Program-made: the position numbers and the translations under genes
Shown: positions 9,026-19,000 of the stretch, in pieces
Numbering within the stretch: the first letter of the stretch is position 1
How the letters are laid out: every line of letters begins with the position of its first letter
From: an uncultured Acidimicrobiaceae bacterium
Lineage (GTDB): Bacteria; Actinomycetota; Acidimicrobiia; Spongiisociales; UBA5794
Reading direction: 5' to 3'
Length of the DNA stretch: 47,568 bases
Assembly: GCA_947258375.1 (NCBI GenBank)
Contig: CAMYIJ010000014.1
Location: 1-47,568 of the forward strand
The notes under the pieces: generated by a model
Told to the model about the DNA's origin: nothing
Database searches by the model: none
The model's input: the letters and a program-made list of their open reading frames with translations, nothing else

Positions 9026-9365
9026 CGTATGGTTGCGACTCGTAACTTCGCAAGGGTCGGGCTTCGTGGCGTGGCGGGTGACTGGCTCCGCATCCCGGGC
9101 TGGTGAGTCCGGTATCGGAACCTGCCCCTCGAGACTGTCGACGGTTCAGTTGTAGCCGCGGCTGAGCCGCCTTCGGATCACCAAGATCGCAACGTTCGAC
9201 CGCCGTCACCTCTCCATCGTCCGCCCGCCCAAATCGACGCATTCGAACTCCTCCCTTGAGATCAGGTAGCGAGCGACGCCTATCAAATCGAGATCAGGCG
9301 GGCCCCAGTACCCATGCGTGCTCGCCGCCAGATTCATAGACTGACCAGGCAACGGAAGAGGCACT
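9026..9365. other. Intergenic stretch without a recognised gene
   Basis: I see no credible coding region here. The only notable points are two copies of GAGATCAGG about 30 bases apart near 9258 and 9291, and a possible -10 hexamer TAGACT at 9337-9342, 23 bases before the TTG start of the next gene. Confidence 0.4.
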
Positions 9366-9848
9366 TTGACCGAAGAACCGGACTGGAGCTCACTCTCTCA
9401 TGCGTACGGCGCGGCGGTCGACACTCCACATCACCTGGCCGCGCTCCGAGCGGAGGATCGTGATGCTCGCAGGGAGGCGTGGCACGCACTCATCGGTTCG
9501 GCGAACCACCAGGGCGATCTCTACACGCCTACGCCTTGGATCATTGGGCCGCTGGTCGACCTTGCCGCCGATCCAGGCTATCCCGATCGGATCCTGGCCG
9601 GGGGGCACGTGGCGCTGATCGTCGAGGATCTGGTGTACGTGGCCGGCGAACCAGCAGATCGAACGGCTGAGTTCGGCTCCGATGAGAAGAAGCGGTTGCT
9701 CGCCGAGTGTCGCCAGGCTGTTGCGAGTCGCTCCGAGACAATCACGGCGCTGGCGACCGATACTGATGCAGAGATCCGTCTCTGGGGATGCCGACTCGTC
9801 GGCGTGTTGGCGCGCGTGGGCGGCGATAGCTCTGCTTGTTGGAGATGA
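9366..9848 (+). CDS. N-terminal part of a split HEAT-repeat-like protein
   Basis: This 160-residue reading frame starts at TTG after GGAAGAGG. It is helical and rich in Arg/Asp/Leu, with HEAT-like pairs such as HLAALRAEDRDARREAWHAL and DTDAEIRLWGCRLVGVLARVG. Such repeats normally form protein-binding superhelices; no enzyme motif is visible. The frame ends at 9848, exactly where the next frame (ATG 9845) takes up another HEAT-like stretch. A continuous repeat protein could be restored by a single-base change around GCTTGTTGG (9834-9842). It is therefore either a recently broken gene, a sequencing error, or a pair coupled by the ATGA overlap. It interrupts the second transporter gene set. Confidence 0.6.
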   Translation: MTEEPDWSSLSHAYGAAVDTPHHLAALRAEDRDARREAWHALIGSANHQGDLYTPTPWIIGPLVDLAADPGYPDRILAGGHVALIVEDLVYVAGEPADRTAEFGSDEKKRLLAECRQAVASRSETITALATDTDAEIRLWGCRLVGVLARVGGDSSACWR

Positions 9849-10168
9849 TTGGCGATCCGGATGCCCGCGTCCGGGCGGTGGCGCTGTGGCAGCTGTGGCT
9901 CCTCCCTGATCAACGCCCTGCGGCAGCAGAGTATGCAGCCGGTGTCGATACGGATGACCTGGAGCGCTTCGTGGCGATGGCGATCCTGCTCGCCGGTGAG
10001 CCGACCGATCGCGACCTTGCCAGTGCGATCGTCGGCGCGGCGGATCTGATCTACCCGGAGTTCGAAAACGCCATGCTTCACCATGTTGCGGATTCACCGC
10101 TCGACTTCGCGGTCGTGGCCGCAGGTTTCGAGTCTCTGAGCGACCTCGAGGCAGTGGCTGCTTCCTAG
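9845..10168 (+). CDS. C-terminal part of the split HEAT-repeat-like protein
   Basis: This 107-residue frame begins at an ATG that overlaps the preceding stop (ATGA), with TTGGAG just upstream. It opens with the repeat-like segment IGDPDARVRAVALWQLWLL and continues with acidic helices (DDLERFVAMAILLAGEPTDRDLA). By pattern it continues the repeats of the gene ending at 9848, shifted by one frame. No signal peptide or membrane segment is seen. Whether it is translated on its own or is the tail of a disrupted gene cannot be decided from sequence alone. Confidence 0.5.
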   Translation: MIGDPDARVRAVALWQLWLLPDQRPAAAEYAAGVDTDDLERFVAMAILLAGEPTDRDLASAIVGAADLIYPEFENAMLHHVADSPLDFAVVAAGFESLSDLEAVAAS

Positions 10169-10250
10169 CGTCCCCCGGCGTCTGTGGGTCTCACATGGTG
10201 GGTTCGCAGGACGCCTTTTCTCTGGTCCGGCACGCGTCGTGGCGATTCTC

Positions 10251-10256
10251 TAGCCT
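10251..10256 (+). promoter_or_regulatory. Candidate -10 element TAGCCT giving a near-leaderless ATPase message
   Basis: TAGCCT ends nine bases before the ATG at 10266, so a start of transcription 7 bases downstream of the element would lie within about three bases of the initiation codon. No good Shine-Dalgarno sequence is present before this ATG, which agrees with leaderless translation, a common mode in actinobacteria. Confidence 0.35.
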
Positions 10257-10265
10257 CGGGGATCC

Positions 10266-11756
10266 ATGAGTCTTGAGATACGGGACATCCACAAGCACTT
10301 CGGTCCGGTGCGGGCGAACGACGGGATCACGATCACCGTCGAGGCCGGGACGCTGCACGGGCTGCTCGGGGAGAACGGTGCCGGCAAGTCGACTCTGATG
10401 AAGGTGCTGTCCGGGTTCCATGCCGCCGACTCAGGAGAGATCGTGCTCGACGGCAAGTCGATCAAGATGGCTTCTCCCGACGACGCCATCGAGGCCGGCA
10501 TCGGCATGCTCCATCAAGATCCGCTGGTGTTTCTCCCGTTCAGCGTGATCGACAACTTCGTCCTCGGCAGCCCCGGCCACCGTCGCCTCGACCGTCGCCA
10601 GGCCGCCGCGGAGTTCGCCGAGCTATGCGAGCGGTACGGTTTCAACCTGGATCCGGCGACGCCGGCCCGCTTGCTGACCGTCGGGGAGCGCCAGCAGCTC
10701 GAGATTGTTCGCCTCCTGTGGCTCGGCGCTCGTGTGCTCATCCTCGACGAGCCAACAACGGGGATCTCCGCCGATCAACGGGCCAAGCTGTTTGTGACCC
10801 TCAAGGCCTTGGCGAAGGAGGGCATGAGTGTCATCTTCGTTTCGCACAAGCTCGAGGAAGTCGCCGATCTGTGCGAGCGGGTGACCGTTATGACTCGCGG
10901 CGAAGTGGTCGGCGAAGCCGAGATGCCGGTCCCGCCGGAGCAACTGGTCGAGATGATGTTCGGCCAGGCTGTTGAGATCCGCGATCGCAACGAGGTGTCG
11001 TTGGGCGGTTCCCACCTCAAGCTGGAAGCGGTGCGGATGGCGGCCGGGCTGCTCAGCGAAGACCCGATTTCGCTCGACGTGCAGGCGGCCGAGGTCATTG
11101 GTGTTGCCGGTATGGAGGGCAGCGGCCAGGACACCTTCCTGCGGATCTGCTGCGGGATGCGGGCCCCGAAGGAAGGCAGGGTGTCGGTCGGGGGCCAGGA
11201 TCTAACGGGCAAGCACTATCGCGACTTCCTGGCGGCGAACGTCAAGTACCTGCCGGCCGGGAGGCTGGAGGAAGGCCTCATCGAGGGCCTCACCGTCACG
11301 GAGCACTTCGTGCTGGCCGGAGATGATAAGAGCTTCTTCGTCGACTGGGGCAAAGCACGGGGCCGCGCAGAAGAGCAAGTCGCCCACTACACGATCAAGG
11401 GGACAGAGGCGTCAACCGCCGAGTCGCTGTCGGGCGGCAACCAGCAGCGGCTGCTGCTCGCGATGCTGCCGCCGCAGCTCAGTGTCCTGCTCATGGAGCA
11501 CCCCACGCGGGGGCTCGATATCGAATCCGCCGACTGGGTCTGGGAACAGCTGCTGGATCGCCGCGCCCACGGCACATCGATCGTGTTCGCCTCCGCCGAC
11601 CTCGATGAGTTGCTGCGCTACAGCGATCGAATTCTCGTGTTCTTCTCGGGCCGGGTCATCGGCGAGCTGAATGCGGCCGACACCAGCGTCGATGAGATAG
11701 GGCTGCTCATCGGGGGGCGGACTGCCGGCGCCGGTGCCACGGGTGATTCACCATGA
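10266..11756 (+). CDS. ABC transporter ATP-binding protein, duplicated-domain nucleoside type
   Basis: This 496-residue protein has two tandem ABC domains as in NupO/YufO. Domain 1 has Walker A GENGAGKS (residues 35-42), signature LTVGE (137-141), Walker B LILDEP and the H-loop in FVSHK. Domain 2 has a degenerate Walker A (GMEGSGQDT), a canonical LSGGNQQ signature and MEHPTRGLD in place of a standard Walker B Asp-Glu pair. Such asymmetry is normal in this family, where only one composite site is fully catalytic. It overlaps the first permease by four bases. It powers import together with the two permeases that follow and the lipoprotein at 7622, and possibly also the transporter at 1-3054. 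Confidence 0.93.
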   Translation: MSLEIRDIHKHFGPVRANDGITITVEAGTLHGLLGENGAGKSTLMKVLSGFHAADSGEIVLDGKSIKMASPDDAIEAGIGMLHQDPLVFLPFSVIDNFVLGSPGHRRLDRRQAAAEFAELCERYGFNLDPATPARLLTVGERQQLEIVRLLWLGARVLILDEPTTGISADQRAKLFVTLKALAKEGMSVIFVSHKLEEVADLCERVTVMTRGEVVGEAEMPVPPEQLVEMMFGQAVEIRDRNEVSLGGSHLKLEAVRMAAGLLSEDPISLDVQAAEVIGVAGMEGSGQDTFLRICCGMRAPKEGRVSVGGQDLTGKHYRDFLAANVKYLPAGRLEEGLIEGLTVTEHFVLAGDDKSFFVDWGKARGRAEEQVAHYTIKGTEASTAESLSGGNQQRLLLAMLPPQLSVLLMEHPTRGLDIESADWVWEQLLDRRAHGTSIVFASADLDELLRYSDRILVFFSGRVIGELNAADTSVDEIGLLIGGRTAGAGATGDSP

Positions 11757-12838
11757 ACCGCTCCCGGCTCACCAACGTTCTGCTTCCCCTGGGGGTTGTG
11801 GTGGCCTCCGTCGTCGGCCTGCTGGTGCTGGCCGGGACCAATCCGTGGGATCCTCTCCGGCTCATAGTGGAGGGGTCGATCGGCTGGCCGCCGTTCGAAG
11901 GCGGGTCCGCCCCCAAGCTCGGCGACACCATCATGGTGTGGGTTCCCATCGCTCTCGCCTCGGCCGGGCTCATCGTGACGTTCGCCGCCGGCATGTGGAA
12001 CATCGGAATCGAAGGCCAGATCATCATGGGGGCCATCGCCGCGTCGCTGGTTGCCCGCGAGGTGTCGGCTCCGCGCCCGGTCCTGGTGCTGCTCACGATC
12101 CTGGCCGGGGCGGTTGGCGGCATGTTGTGGGGGTTGCTCGTCGGGGTGTTGCGCACGGCGGGTGGTGTGAACGAGATCTTCGGCGGCCTCGGTCTCGACT
12201 TCGTCGCGATATCGATCACAACGTATCTGATCATCGATCCGTGGCGGCGCGCCGGCCAGGCGTCGACCAGCGGCACGGACATCTTCCCCGACGCTGCTCT
12301 GCTCCCTTCGCTGGAGCGCACCCGGCTTTCACCGCTGGCGGTGGTCATCACGCTGCTGGCCATCGTCGGCGTGTGGGTGTTGTTCCGGGGCACGCTGTAC
12401 GGCCTCAAGCTCAAGGCCGTTGGCGCCAACCGGCCCAGTGCTTTCCTGATGGGCATCCCGACGAACCGCTACCTGCTCGGCGCGTTCATGATCTGCGGTG
12501 CCCTCGCCGGCATCGCCGGGACGTCGCAGGCCACGGGATTTCACTTCAAACTCATCCCCGCGATATCAGGCAACTACGGGTTCCTGGCGATCCTCGTTGT
12601 GCTCCTGGCGCGCTTCCGCGCTTTCTGGGTGATCCCCATCTCGTTCTTCTTCGCCATGATCGCAGTCGGGAGCTCACAGCTCGATCTGCGCCTCGATGTG
12701 AGCTCCACTCTCGGCGGGGTGCTCCAGGGCGTGCTGGTGCTCTCGGCGATGTTCGGACTGGGCTGGGCGGCGTATCGATCGCGGCGCCAGGCCGAGGCGG
12801 CTGCGTTGGAGGGGGCGGCGGCGGAGGGTGAGTCATGA
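11753..12838 (+). CDS. ABC transporter permease, BMP/nucleoside type (first permease, second transporter)
   Basis: This 361-residue membrane protein starts at an ATG inside the ATPase stop (ATGA). It has the NupP-like motif AAGMWNIGIEGQIIMGAI near residues 76-93 and a coupling loop YGLKLKAVGANRPSAFLMGI. About nine hydrophobic segments are visible. A short Ala/Glu-rich cytoplasmic tail ends it. It pairs with the permease encoded immediately downstream. Sequence is clearly different from the permease at 1930-3054, so the two transporters are not a recent duplication. Confidence 0.92.
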   Translation: MNRSRLTNVLLPLGVVVASVVGLLVLAGTNPWDPLRLIVEGSIGWPPFEGGSAPKLGDTIMVWVPIALASAGLIVTFAAGMWNIGIEGQIIMGAIAASLVAREVSAPRPVLVLLTILAGAVGGMLWGLLVGVLRTAGGVNEIFGGLGLDFVAISITTYLIIDPWRRAGQASTSGTDIFPDAALLPSLERTRLSPLAVVITLLAIVGVWVLFRGTLYGLKLKAVGANRPSAFLMGIPTNRYLLGAFMICGALAGIAGTSQATGFHFKLIPAISGNYGFLAILVVLLARFRAFWVIPISFFFAMIAVGSSQLDLRLDVSSTLGGVLQGVLVLSAMFGLGWAAYRSRRQAEAAALEGAAAEGES

Positions 12839-13812
12839 GCGGCTTCTTCACGGCCGTGGGCGACATGTTCAACGTGGCTACGGTCGCTTCGATCGTTGCC
12901 GGCGCTTCGGGGCTGCTCTTTGCCACGATGGGTGAGACGATCAGCGAGAAGGCCGGCGTAATCAACCTGTCCGTCGACGGCAGCATGATGCTGGCCGCCC
13001 TGGCGGGTTTTGTCATGGCGTTCCAGACAGGGACCGTCTGGTATGGCTTCCCGGCGGCGGCGGCGGTCGGCATGGTGGTGGCACTCGTCATCGCGTACGG
13101 GAACATCCGGCTGAGCCTCAACCAGGTCGCGGTCGGTTTCGTGATGTTCGCCCTGTGCACGGAGCTGAGCCGCTTCCTCGGCAGCTCCTATGTCGGCCGC
13201 GTGCCGGTCGCCGTGCCGGCGTGGGATATCCCCGGCCTGAGTTCGATACCGTTCTTTGGGCCGGTGCTTTTCTCACACAACATCATCGTCTACCTGAGCA
13301 TGCTGACCGTTCTGGCCACCTACCTGTTCATGTACCGCACCCGGGCCGGGCTCGAGCTGCAGGGGATCGGCGAGCGGCCCGAGGCCGCCCACTCCCGAGG
13401 CATTCCCGTGAACAAGCTGCGCTACTTCTATACGGCGCTGGGCGGAGCGCTGATCGGCATCGGCGGCGCCGCATACACGCTGGACGTGAAGGTCGGGTGG
13501 TCCGATCGCCCGACCCGCAATCTCGGCTGGATTGTGCTGGCCATCGTCATCTTCGGCGGCTGGCATCCGCTGCGTGCGGCATTCGGAGTGCTGCTCTTCG
13601 GCGCCTTGCAGGCGTTCGCCCTCAGCCTGCAACCGGAGTTTCCAAGCCTGTCGCAGGTGCTTCCCAGCATTCCCTTCCCCGCCATGATCCTCGTCCTAGT
13701 GGTCGTGAACTGGCAGCGCCTCCTGAAGTGGCTCGACCGCTACCCGTTCTTGCGAGCCGTCCTGCGCAGCGACCCGCCAACCGCGATCGGGACGCGGTTC
13801 GAGGTGAACTAG
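12835..13812 (+). CDS. ABC transporter permease, BMP/nucleoside type (second permease, second transporter)
   Basis: This 325-residue membrane protein overlaps the preceding gene by four bases. The motif ETISEKAGVINLSVDGSMML (near residues 31-50) and the loop GLELQGIGERPEAAHSRGI mark it as the NupQ-like partner. It is the last gene of the ATPase-permease-permease operon; a 15-bp-arm palindromic element begins three bases after its stop codon and may terminate transcription. Confidence 0.92.
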   Translation: MSGFFTAVGDMFNVATVASIVAGASGLLFATMGETISEKAGVINLSVDGSMMLAALAGFVMAFQTGTVWYGFPAAAAVGMVVALVIAYGNIRLSLNQVAVGFVMFALCTELSRFLGSSYVGRVPVAVPAWDIPGLSSIPFFGPVLFSHNIIVYLSMLTVLATYLFMYRTRAGLELQGIGERPEAAHSRGIPVNKLRYFYTALGGALIGIGGAAYTLDVKVGWSDRPTRNLGWIVLAIVIFGGWHPLRAAFGVLLFGALQAFALSLQPEFPSLSQVLPSIPFPAMILVLVVVNWQRLLKWLDRYPFLRAVLRSDPPTAIGTRFEVN

Positions 13813-13814
13813 AC

Positions 13815-13868
13815 GCGTTCGTTGTGCTTGAAACCGCTCCTATGGCGCGTTCTAAGCACAACGAACGC
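13815..13868. repeat. Palindromic dispersed element, copy 1
   Basis: Arms GCGTTCGTTGTGCTT (13815-13829) and the exact reverse complement (13854-13868) flank a 24-base centre that can form an inner stem (AACCGC with GCG-GTT). The whole unit is closely matched at 24393-24452, including the centre (AAACCG..CCTAT.GCGC). It begins three bases after the permease stop codon, so it may also act as a terminator. Confidence 0.8.
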
Positions 13869-14095
13869 ACTCGAGGGGCCAGATCGCGAAAACATTGTCT
13901 GAGATGATCCTGGACGCTGAACACGCAGGGTGGTAGAAACTTCGGTTAGCTGGATGCGAAAGGCTCGGGTGCTACCCATATATCGAGTCTGGGATCTCCC
14001 TTTCGCCTTGAAGTGCGCTACATCGTTGCGGGCTCCGGCTTTGTGACTCGATACGCTGAGACATCCTCAGCGAGAAGGAGATAGGGGAGCAATCT

Positions 14096-15616
14096 ATGAG
14101 ACGTACTACAAAGCTATCGCTTGCCGTTGTGGTGAGCTTGGTAGCCGCCCTGGCGATAATTCCGGTCGCCAGTGGCGCCGTACCGGTCGACACGGGAGAT
14201 CTGCGCGACGCAGTCACCGTTGATGGAGTGCGCGCCCACCAGCAAGCGTTCCAAGACGCGGCCGACGCCAACGGCGGCACTCGGGAGGCGAGTTCCGGGG
14301 GTTATTTCGACTCGGTCGACTACGTAGTCGATCAGATGACGGGCGCCGGCTATGACGTGACGGTTCAGGAGTTCCAGTACCCGTTCTTCGAGGTACAGGG
14401 GACCCCGACGTTCGAGCAGGCGTCGCCGGTGCCAACCTCCTACGTCGACCAGGTTGACTTCGATGTCATGAGGTTCTCAGGTTCAGGAACCACGGGCACA
14501 GTGGCCTTCACCCCGGTCGACCTGGCGCTCGGTGATCCGACCAGCTCGACCAGCGGGTGCGAGGCTGAGGACTTCGTCGGATTCGTGGCCGATACTATCG
14601 CTCTGATGCAGCGCGGGGCCTGCTCGTTCGCGCTCAAGGCGTCCAACGCCGAGGCCGCCGGTGCCGTCGGTGCCGTCGTGTTCAACCAGGGCAACACTCC
14701 CGATCGGGAAGTCCTGTTCTTTGGAACTCTGGGAGCCCCTGGCATCGGTATCCCTGTCGTCAGCGCGCCCACCGCCATCGGCGTTGCGCTGGCGGACGGA
14801 GCCACCGGGAGCCTCGACGTGAACACGACATCCGAGCTCCGTACGTCGGCGAACGTGATCGCAGACACCCCCGGTGGTCGCGATGATCGTGTTGTTGTCG
14901 TCGGAGCCCACCTCGACTCCGTGGCCGAAGGCCCCGGAATCCAGGACAACGGCAGCGGTTCCGCAGCCATTCTCGAGGTAGCCCTCCAGATGGCCGAGCT
15001 CGGAATCGAGCCTCGCAACCAGGTGCGCTTCGCATGGTGGGGTGCCGAAGAGTCCGGGCTCCTCGGATCGCAATACTACGTCGACAACCTGTCAGCCCGG
15101 GATATCAAGAACATCGCACTCAACCTGAACTTCGACATGATCGGCTCGCCGAACTTCGTGCGCTTCGTCTACGACGGCGACGGTTCGGCCACGCCGCTTG
15201 CCGGCCCGAATGGGTCCGGGGTTATTGAGGGCGTCTACCTCGACTACTTCGAGAGCCAAGGTCTACCGGTCGAGGCGACGGCGTTCAGCGGTCGGTCCGA
15301 CTACGGCCCGTTCATCGCAGTCGGCATTCCGGCCGGAGGCTTGTTCACCGGCGCTGAGGGGATCAAGACGGAGGAACAGGTCGAGATCTACGGCGGTACC
15401 GCCGGTGAGCAGTACGACCCGTGCTACCACCTGGCGTGCGACACGTTCGACAACATCAGCCTCGAGGTTCTGGATCAGAACTCCGACGCGGTGGCCCACT
15501 CGGTGTTGACGTTCGCCATGACTACGTCGTCGGTGAACGGCACCGACAAGGGTGACAGCAATTCGACCAAGACAGTCGAAGAGCTCGAGTACAAGGGTTC
15601 GGCCGCCCAGCGCTAG
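14096..15616 (+). CDS. Secreted M28-family aminopeptidase with PA domain
   Basis: This 506-residue zinc exopeptidase starts after AGGGGAG. A signal peptide covers about residues 1-28 (cleavage near VASGA). A protease-associated domain spans about 120-240 (LMQRGACSFALKASNAEAAGA). The M28 catalytic domain follows, with zinc ligands and catalytic residues visible at His272 and Asp274 (AHLDS), Asp284 (QDNGSG), Glu318/Glu319 (GAEES), Asp347 (NFDMIG) and His445 (CYHLACD). The layout resembles Streptomyces griseus-type aminopeptidases that free N-terminal hydrophobic residues outside the cell. It stands alone between a repeat element and a convergent receiver gene; no adjacent peptide transporter is seen. 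Confidence 0.9.
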   Translation: MRRTTKLSLAVVVSLVAALAIIPVASGAVPVDTGDLRDAVTVDGVRAHQQAFQDAADANGGTREASSGGYFDSVDYVVDQMTGAGYDVTVQEFQYPFFEVQGTPTFEQASPVPTSYVDQVDFDVMRFSGSGTTGTVAFTPVDLALGDPTSSTSGCEAEDFVGFVADTIALMQRGACSFALKASNAEAAGAVGAVVFNQGNTPDREVLFFGTLGAPGIGIPVVSAPTAIGVALADGATGSLDVNTTSELRTSANVIADTPGGRDDRVVVVGAHLDSVAEGPGIQDNGSGSAAILEVALQMAELGIEPRNQVRFAWWGAEESGLLGSQYYVDNLSARDIKNIALNLNFDMIGSPNFVRFVYDGDGSATPLAGPNGSGVIEGVYLDYFESQGLPVEATAFSGRSDYGPFIAVGIPAGGLFTGAEGIKTEEQVEIYGGTAGEQYDPCYHLACDTFDNISLEVLDQNSDAVAHSVLTFAMTTSSVNGTDKGDSNSTKTVEELEYKGSAAQR

Positions 15617-15635
15617 CCAGCCATCGTTCGACAAC

Positions 15636-15667
15636 GTGGAGGCGGTCCTTCGGGGCCGCCTCCCCAC
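15636..15667. terminator. Bidirectional hairpin with C(TTCG)G tetraloop
   Basis: AGGCGGTCC pairs with GGGCCGCCT (one T-G wobble) around a TTCG tetraloop, with further partial pairing of the outer GTGG and CCCAC. It lies between the convergent peptidase and receiver genes and can end transcripts from either side. No T-run is present. Confidence 0.7.
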
Positions 15668-15677
15668 GCGTTGAGGA

Positions 15678-16058
15678 TCAGCCGGACGGCAGCAGTTCGG
15701 CGACGGATTCGACGACTTCGGACGGGATGAAAGGCTTTTCGAAGAAGCGCTGTGCCCCCTTGTCCATTGCACGTTCGGCGCTCATGCCCTGGCCGTGCGC
15801 CGTGATCACGACGACCGGCACATCGGGAGCCATCTCCCCGCGTCGCATTGCGTCCAGCACGTCCCAGCCGTCCAGGCGGGGCAGGGCGATGTCGAGGATC
15901 ACCAGATCCGGCGGTTCGCTGCGGATGTACTCCAGGGCTTCGACGCCGTCGACGACGAAGTCGATATGCACTCCCAGGTGGCGGAGGATCTCATCAAAGA
16001 GTCGACTCGTCCCCGCATCATCTTCAATCACGAGAATCCGGCGGTGGCTAGCAATCAT
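15678..16058 (-). CDS. Stand-alone response-regulator receiver domain
   Basis: This 126-residue CheY-like protein has the acidic pocket Glu12/Asp13/Asp14, the phospho-acceptor Asp56 (LVILDIALP), Thr86 and Lys108 (FEKPF). No DNA-binding or enzymatic output domain follows, so it would signal through protein contact or phosphotransfer. The ATG at 16058 overlaps the stop of the giant surface-protein gene (ATGA), indicating coupled translation; a longer in-frame reading would run into that gene. The histidine kinase at 22878 is the obvious candidate partner because all three genes lie in a row on one strand. Confidence 0.88.
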   Translation of the reverse strand: MIASHRRILVIEDDAGTSRLFDEILRHLGVHIDFVVDGVEALEYIRSEPPDLVILDIALPRLDGWDVLDAMRRGEMAPDVPVVVITAHGQGMSAERAMDKGAQRFFEKPFIPSEVVESVAELLPSG

Positions 16059-19000
16059 GGCGACGTGCGCCCCTTGGTTCCGGGGCGATCGATAATGGTG
16101 GCAGCCCATCCACAGGGCCGGTTGTCGTCGATGAAGAGCCGGTAGCGGACCCGAGTTCCGGCCTCGAGGTTCTGCCGCTGCCGCTGCGAGAACGCATTGG
16201 CATGTATGAAGATCTCCCTGCTGTCGTCATCGGGCGTGACGAGCCCGAATTCGAGTTCAGCGTCGTAGAAGCCAATCACACCGGTGAAGCGATCGCCCCG
16301 CCGCAATATGGGGTAAAGACCGATCCGGCCGATCGTGACGAACCCCATGAGCAGCACCAGCAGAATCCCGAGGGGCCAGCGCAGCGCCGCGGCCGATGCC
16401 GATGCCGTGGCTCCCATCAACACCAGACCACGCCTTATCGGCCGGGCATCCGGCTCCGCAATCGCCTCGACCTCAAAACCGACCAGGGCGTCGACCACTG
16501 TCTTCTTGCGCGACCCGGCCGGCGCATCGACGTTGGCAACGGTCCACGTGAAGGTGTGTACCGCGTTGAGTTCAGGGGACCCGACGTCGCTGACGGTGAT
16601 CTCGACCGTGTATGGCGAACCGGCAGCTGCCTCTGCGTCGACGGTTCCCGAGATGACCCCCGAAATCGGGTCGATCACGACTCCGAGCGGCAACCCCACA
16701 GCTCGATAGGTGAGCGTATTGGCGGGAAGGTCGGGATCGGTGCCGGCCACGGTGAGGTCGACGGCGCTGCCCTCGCCATCCTGCCGGTCGACAATCGGCG
16801 CGAGGGACGGCGGTCGATTGGCCTCAGCAGCAGTGACCCTGACGATCTGACTGTGGGTCAGTGGCGGGCTCCCGGTGTCGGTCACTACCACGGTCATCGA
16901 GTACGTGCCTGGTCCCTGAGCTTCCGTCGGCGTCCACGTGAAGACACCGCTTCCAGCCTCGATGACGGCTCCGGGAGGCGCTCCGGCCAGCGTGAACACC
17001 AGCTCGTCGAGGTCGGGATCCGTGCCGGTCGCGGTGAATGAAATCGGGGTCTGTTCGGCGCCGACGATATCGGCCATCGGATGAAGCGCCGGCGGCCGGT
17101 TGGTGTTGGTGACCGTCCAGCTGAAGGTGTCGACCGCGGACAAGCTGGGGGTCCCGTTGTCGGTGGCCGTCACCACAACGGCGTATGGCGAACCTGCCGC
17201 TGCTGAGAAATCAATCGTTCCCGCGATGAGCCCGGTTGTCCGGTTTACGGAGAGCCCCGGCGGCAAACCTGTGGCCGAATATGACACGGTGTTCGCGTCA
17301 GGATCGGTGGCCGCTGCCGACAGCGAGATCACAGTGTCCTCGCGATCGGTGCGATCTCCCATGTCACTATCGAAGATTGGAGCGCGGTTCGAGTTGATCA
17401 CGGTCCAGGTGAAGCTGTCGACCGCACTCAGGTTGGGGACGCCGTTGTCCGTGACAGTGATCGCAACGCCGTAGGGGGAACCGACTGCGGCGGCGAAACT
17501 GATCGTCCCCGAGATCAATCCCGAGCCTGGATCGATGCTTAACCCGGGCGGTAAACCGATCGCGGAATAGGTCAGGGTGTCCAAGTCGGGATCCGTCGCT
17601 GCGGACGGCAACGAAACAGCCGTAGCTTCACCAGCGGCCCGGTCCAATAAGTCAGTGTCGAAGACCGGGCCCCGGTTCAGGTTGCTGACAGTCCAAGTGA
17701 ACATGTCGACTGCCGCCAGGTTGGGCGTCCCGCTGTCGGTGACGGTAACGGCAACGGCGTATGGTGATCCCGAAGCGGCCGTGAAGCTCATGGTGCCGGC
17801 GATAAGGCCGGTCACGGGATTGATTGTGAACCCGGGCGGGAGGCCGGTCGCCGAATAGGCCAGGGTATCGAGGTCGGGATCCGTCGCCGCCGCCGACATC
17901 ACGACTACGGCGCCCTCCGCGTCCGTCCGGTCCGCCAGATCACTGTCGAAGACCGGGTTACGGTTGGTTTCGGTGACCGTCCATGTGAACGTGTCGGTGG
18001 CATCGAGGTTGGGCACGCCATTGTCGGCGACTGTGATCGTGATGGCGTAGGGGGAACCCGCCGCCGCTGTGAAGCTGATGGTGCCCGATATCAAACCCGA
18101 GCCGGGATCGATTGTCAGCCCCGGGGGTAGCCCGGTGGCCGAGTAGAGCAAGGTTTCGAAATCGGGGTCCGTTGCTCCCGCCGCCAACGAGACGACCGAG
18201 GCCTCAGCGTCAACCCGATCCGGTAGGTCGGTGTCAAAGATGGGGTTGCGGTTGGTGTTGGTGACGGTCCATGCGAAGGTGTCGGTGGCGTTGAGATTGG
18301 GGGTGCCGTTGTCGGTGACGGTGATCGCGATGGCGTAGGGGGAACTGGCTGCGGCGGTGTAGTCGATCGTGCCGGAGATCAACCCCGAACTTGGGTCGAC
18401 ACTCAAGCCTGGTGGGAGGCCGGTTGCCGTGTAGAGCAGCGTGTCGAGATCCGGATCGGTCGCGGCGGCCGAGAGCGAAATGACACCGCCCTCGGAATCG
18501 GTCCTGTCCGGTAGATCGGCGTCAAAGGCGGGGTTGCGGTTGGTGTTGACCACGGTCCAGGCGAAGGTATCGACCGCGTCGAGGACTGGTAGCCCGTTGT
18601 CGGTGACGGTGACTTCAAAGGCATACGGCGAACCCGCCGCGGCCCCAAAGCCGATCGTCCCCGAGATCAGCCCGGAGCCCGGGTCGATGCTGAGTCCGGG
18701 CGGCAAACCGACGGCTGTATACAGCAACGTGTCGAGGTCAGGATCGGTGGCTCCGGCCGACAGCGAGATGGCGGCTCCTTCACCATCGACGCGGTCCAGC
18801 AGATCGTTGTCGAAGACCGGGCTGCGGTTCGTGTTGGTGACCGTCCAGCTGAAGGTGGCGACCGCGTCCCGGTTGGGGCTTCCGTTGTCGGTAACGCTCA
18901 CCTCGACTGAATACGGTGAACCTGCCGCCGCCGAGAAGTCGATGGTTCCTGAGATGAGTCCGCTACTTGGACTGATGCTGATGCCGGCTGGTAGCCCGGT

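Noticed and set aside
8985..9242. Short minus-strand frame of 85 codons
   Set aside because: It covers a strong hairpin and non-coding DNA, has no ribosome site and no recognisable protein pattern.
13815..13868. Integron attC site
   Set aside because: The arms lack the required RYYYAAC/GTTRRRY ends and no integrase or cassette array is nearby.
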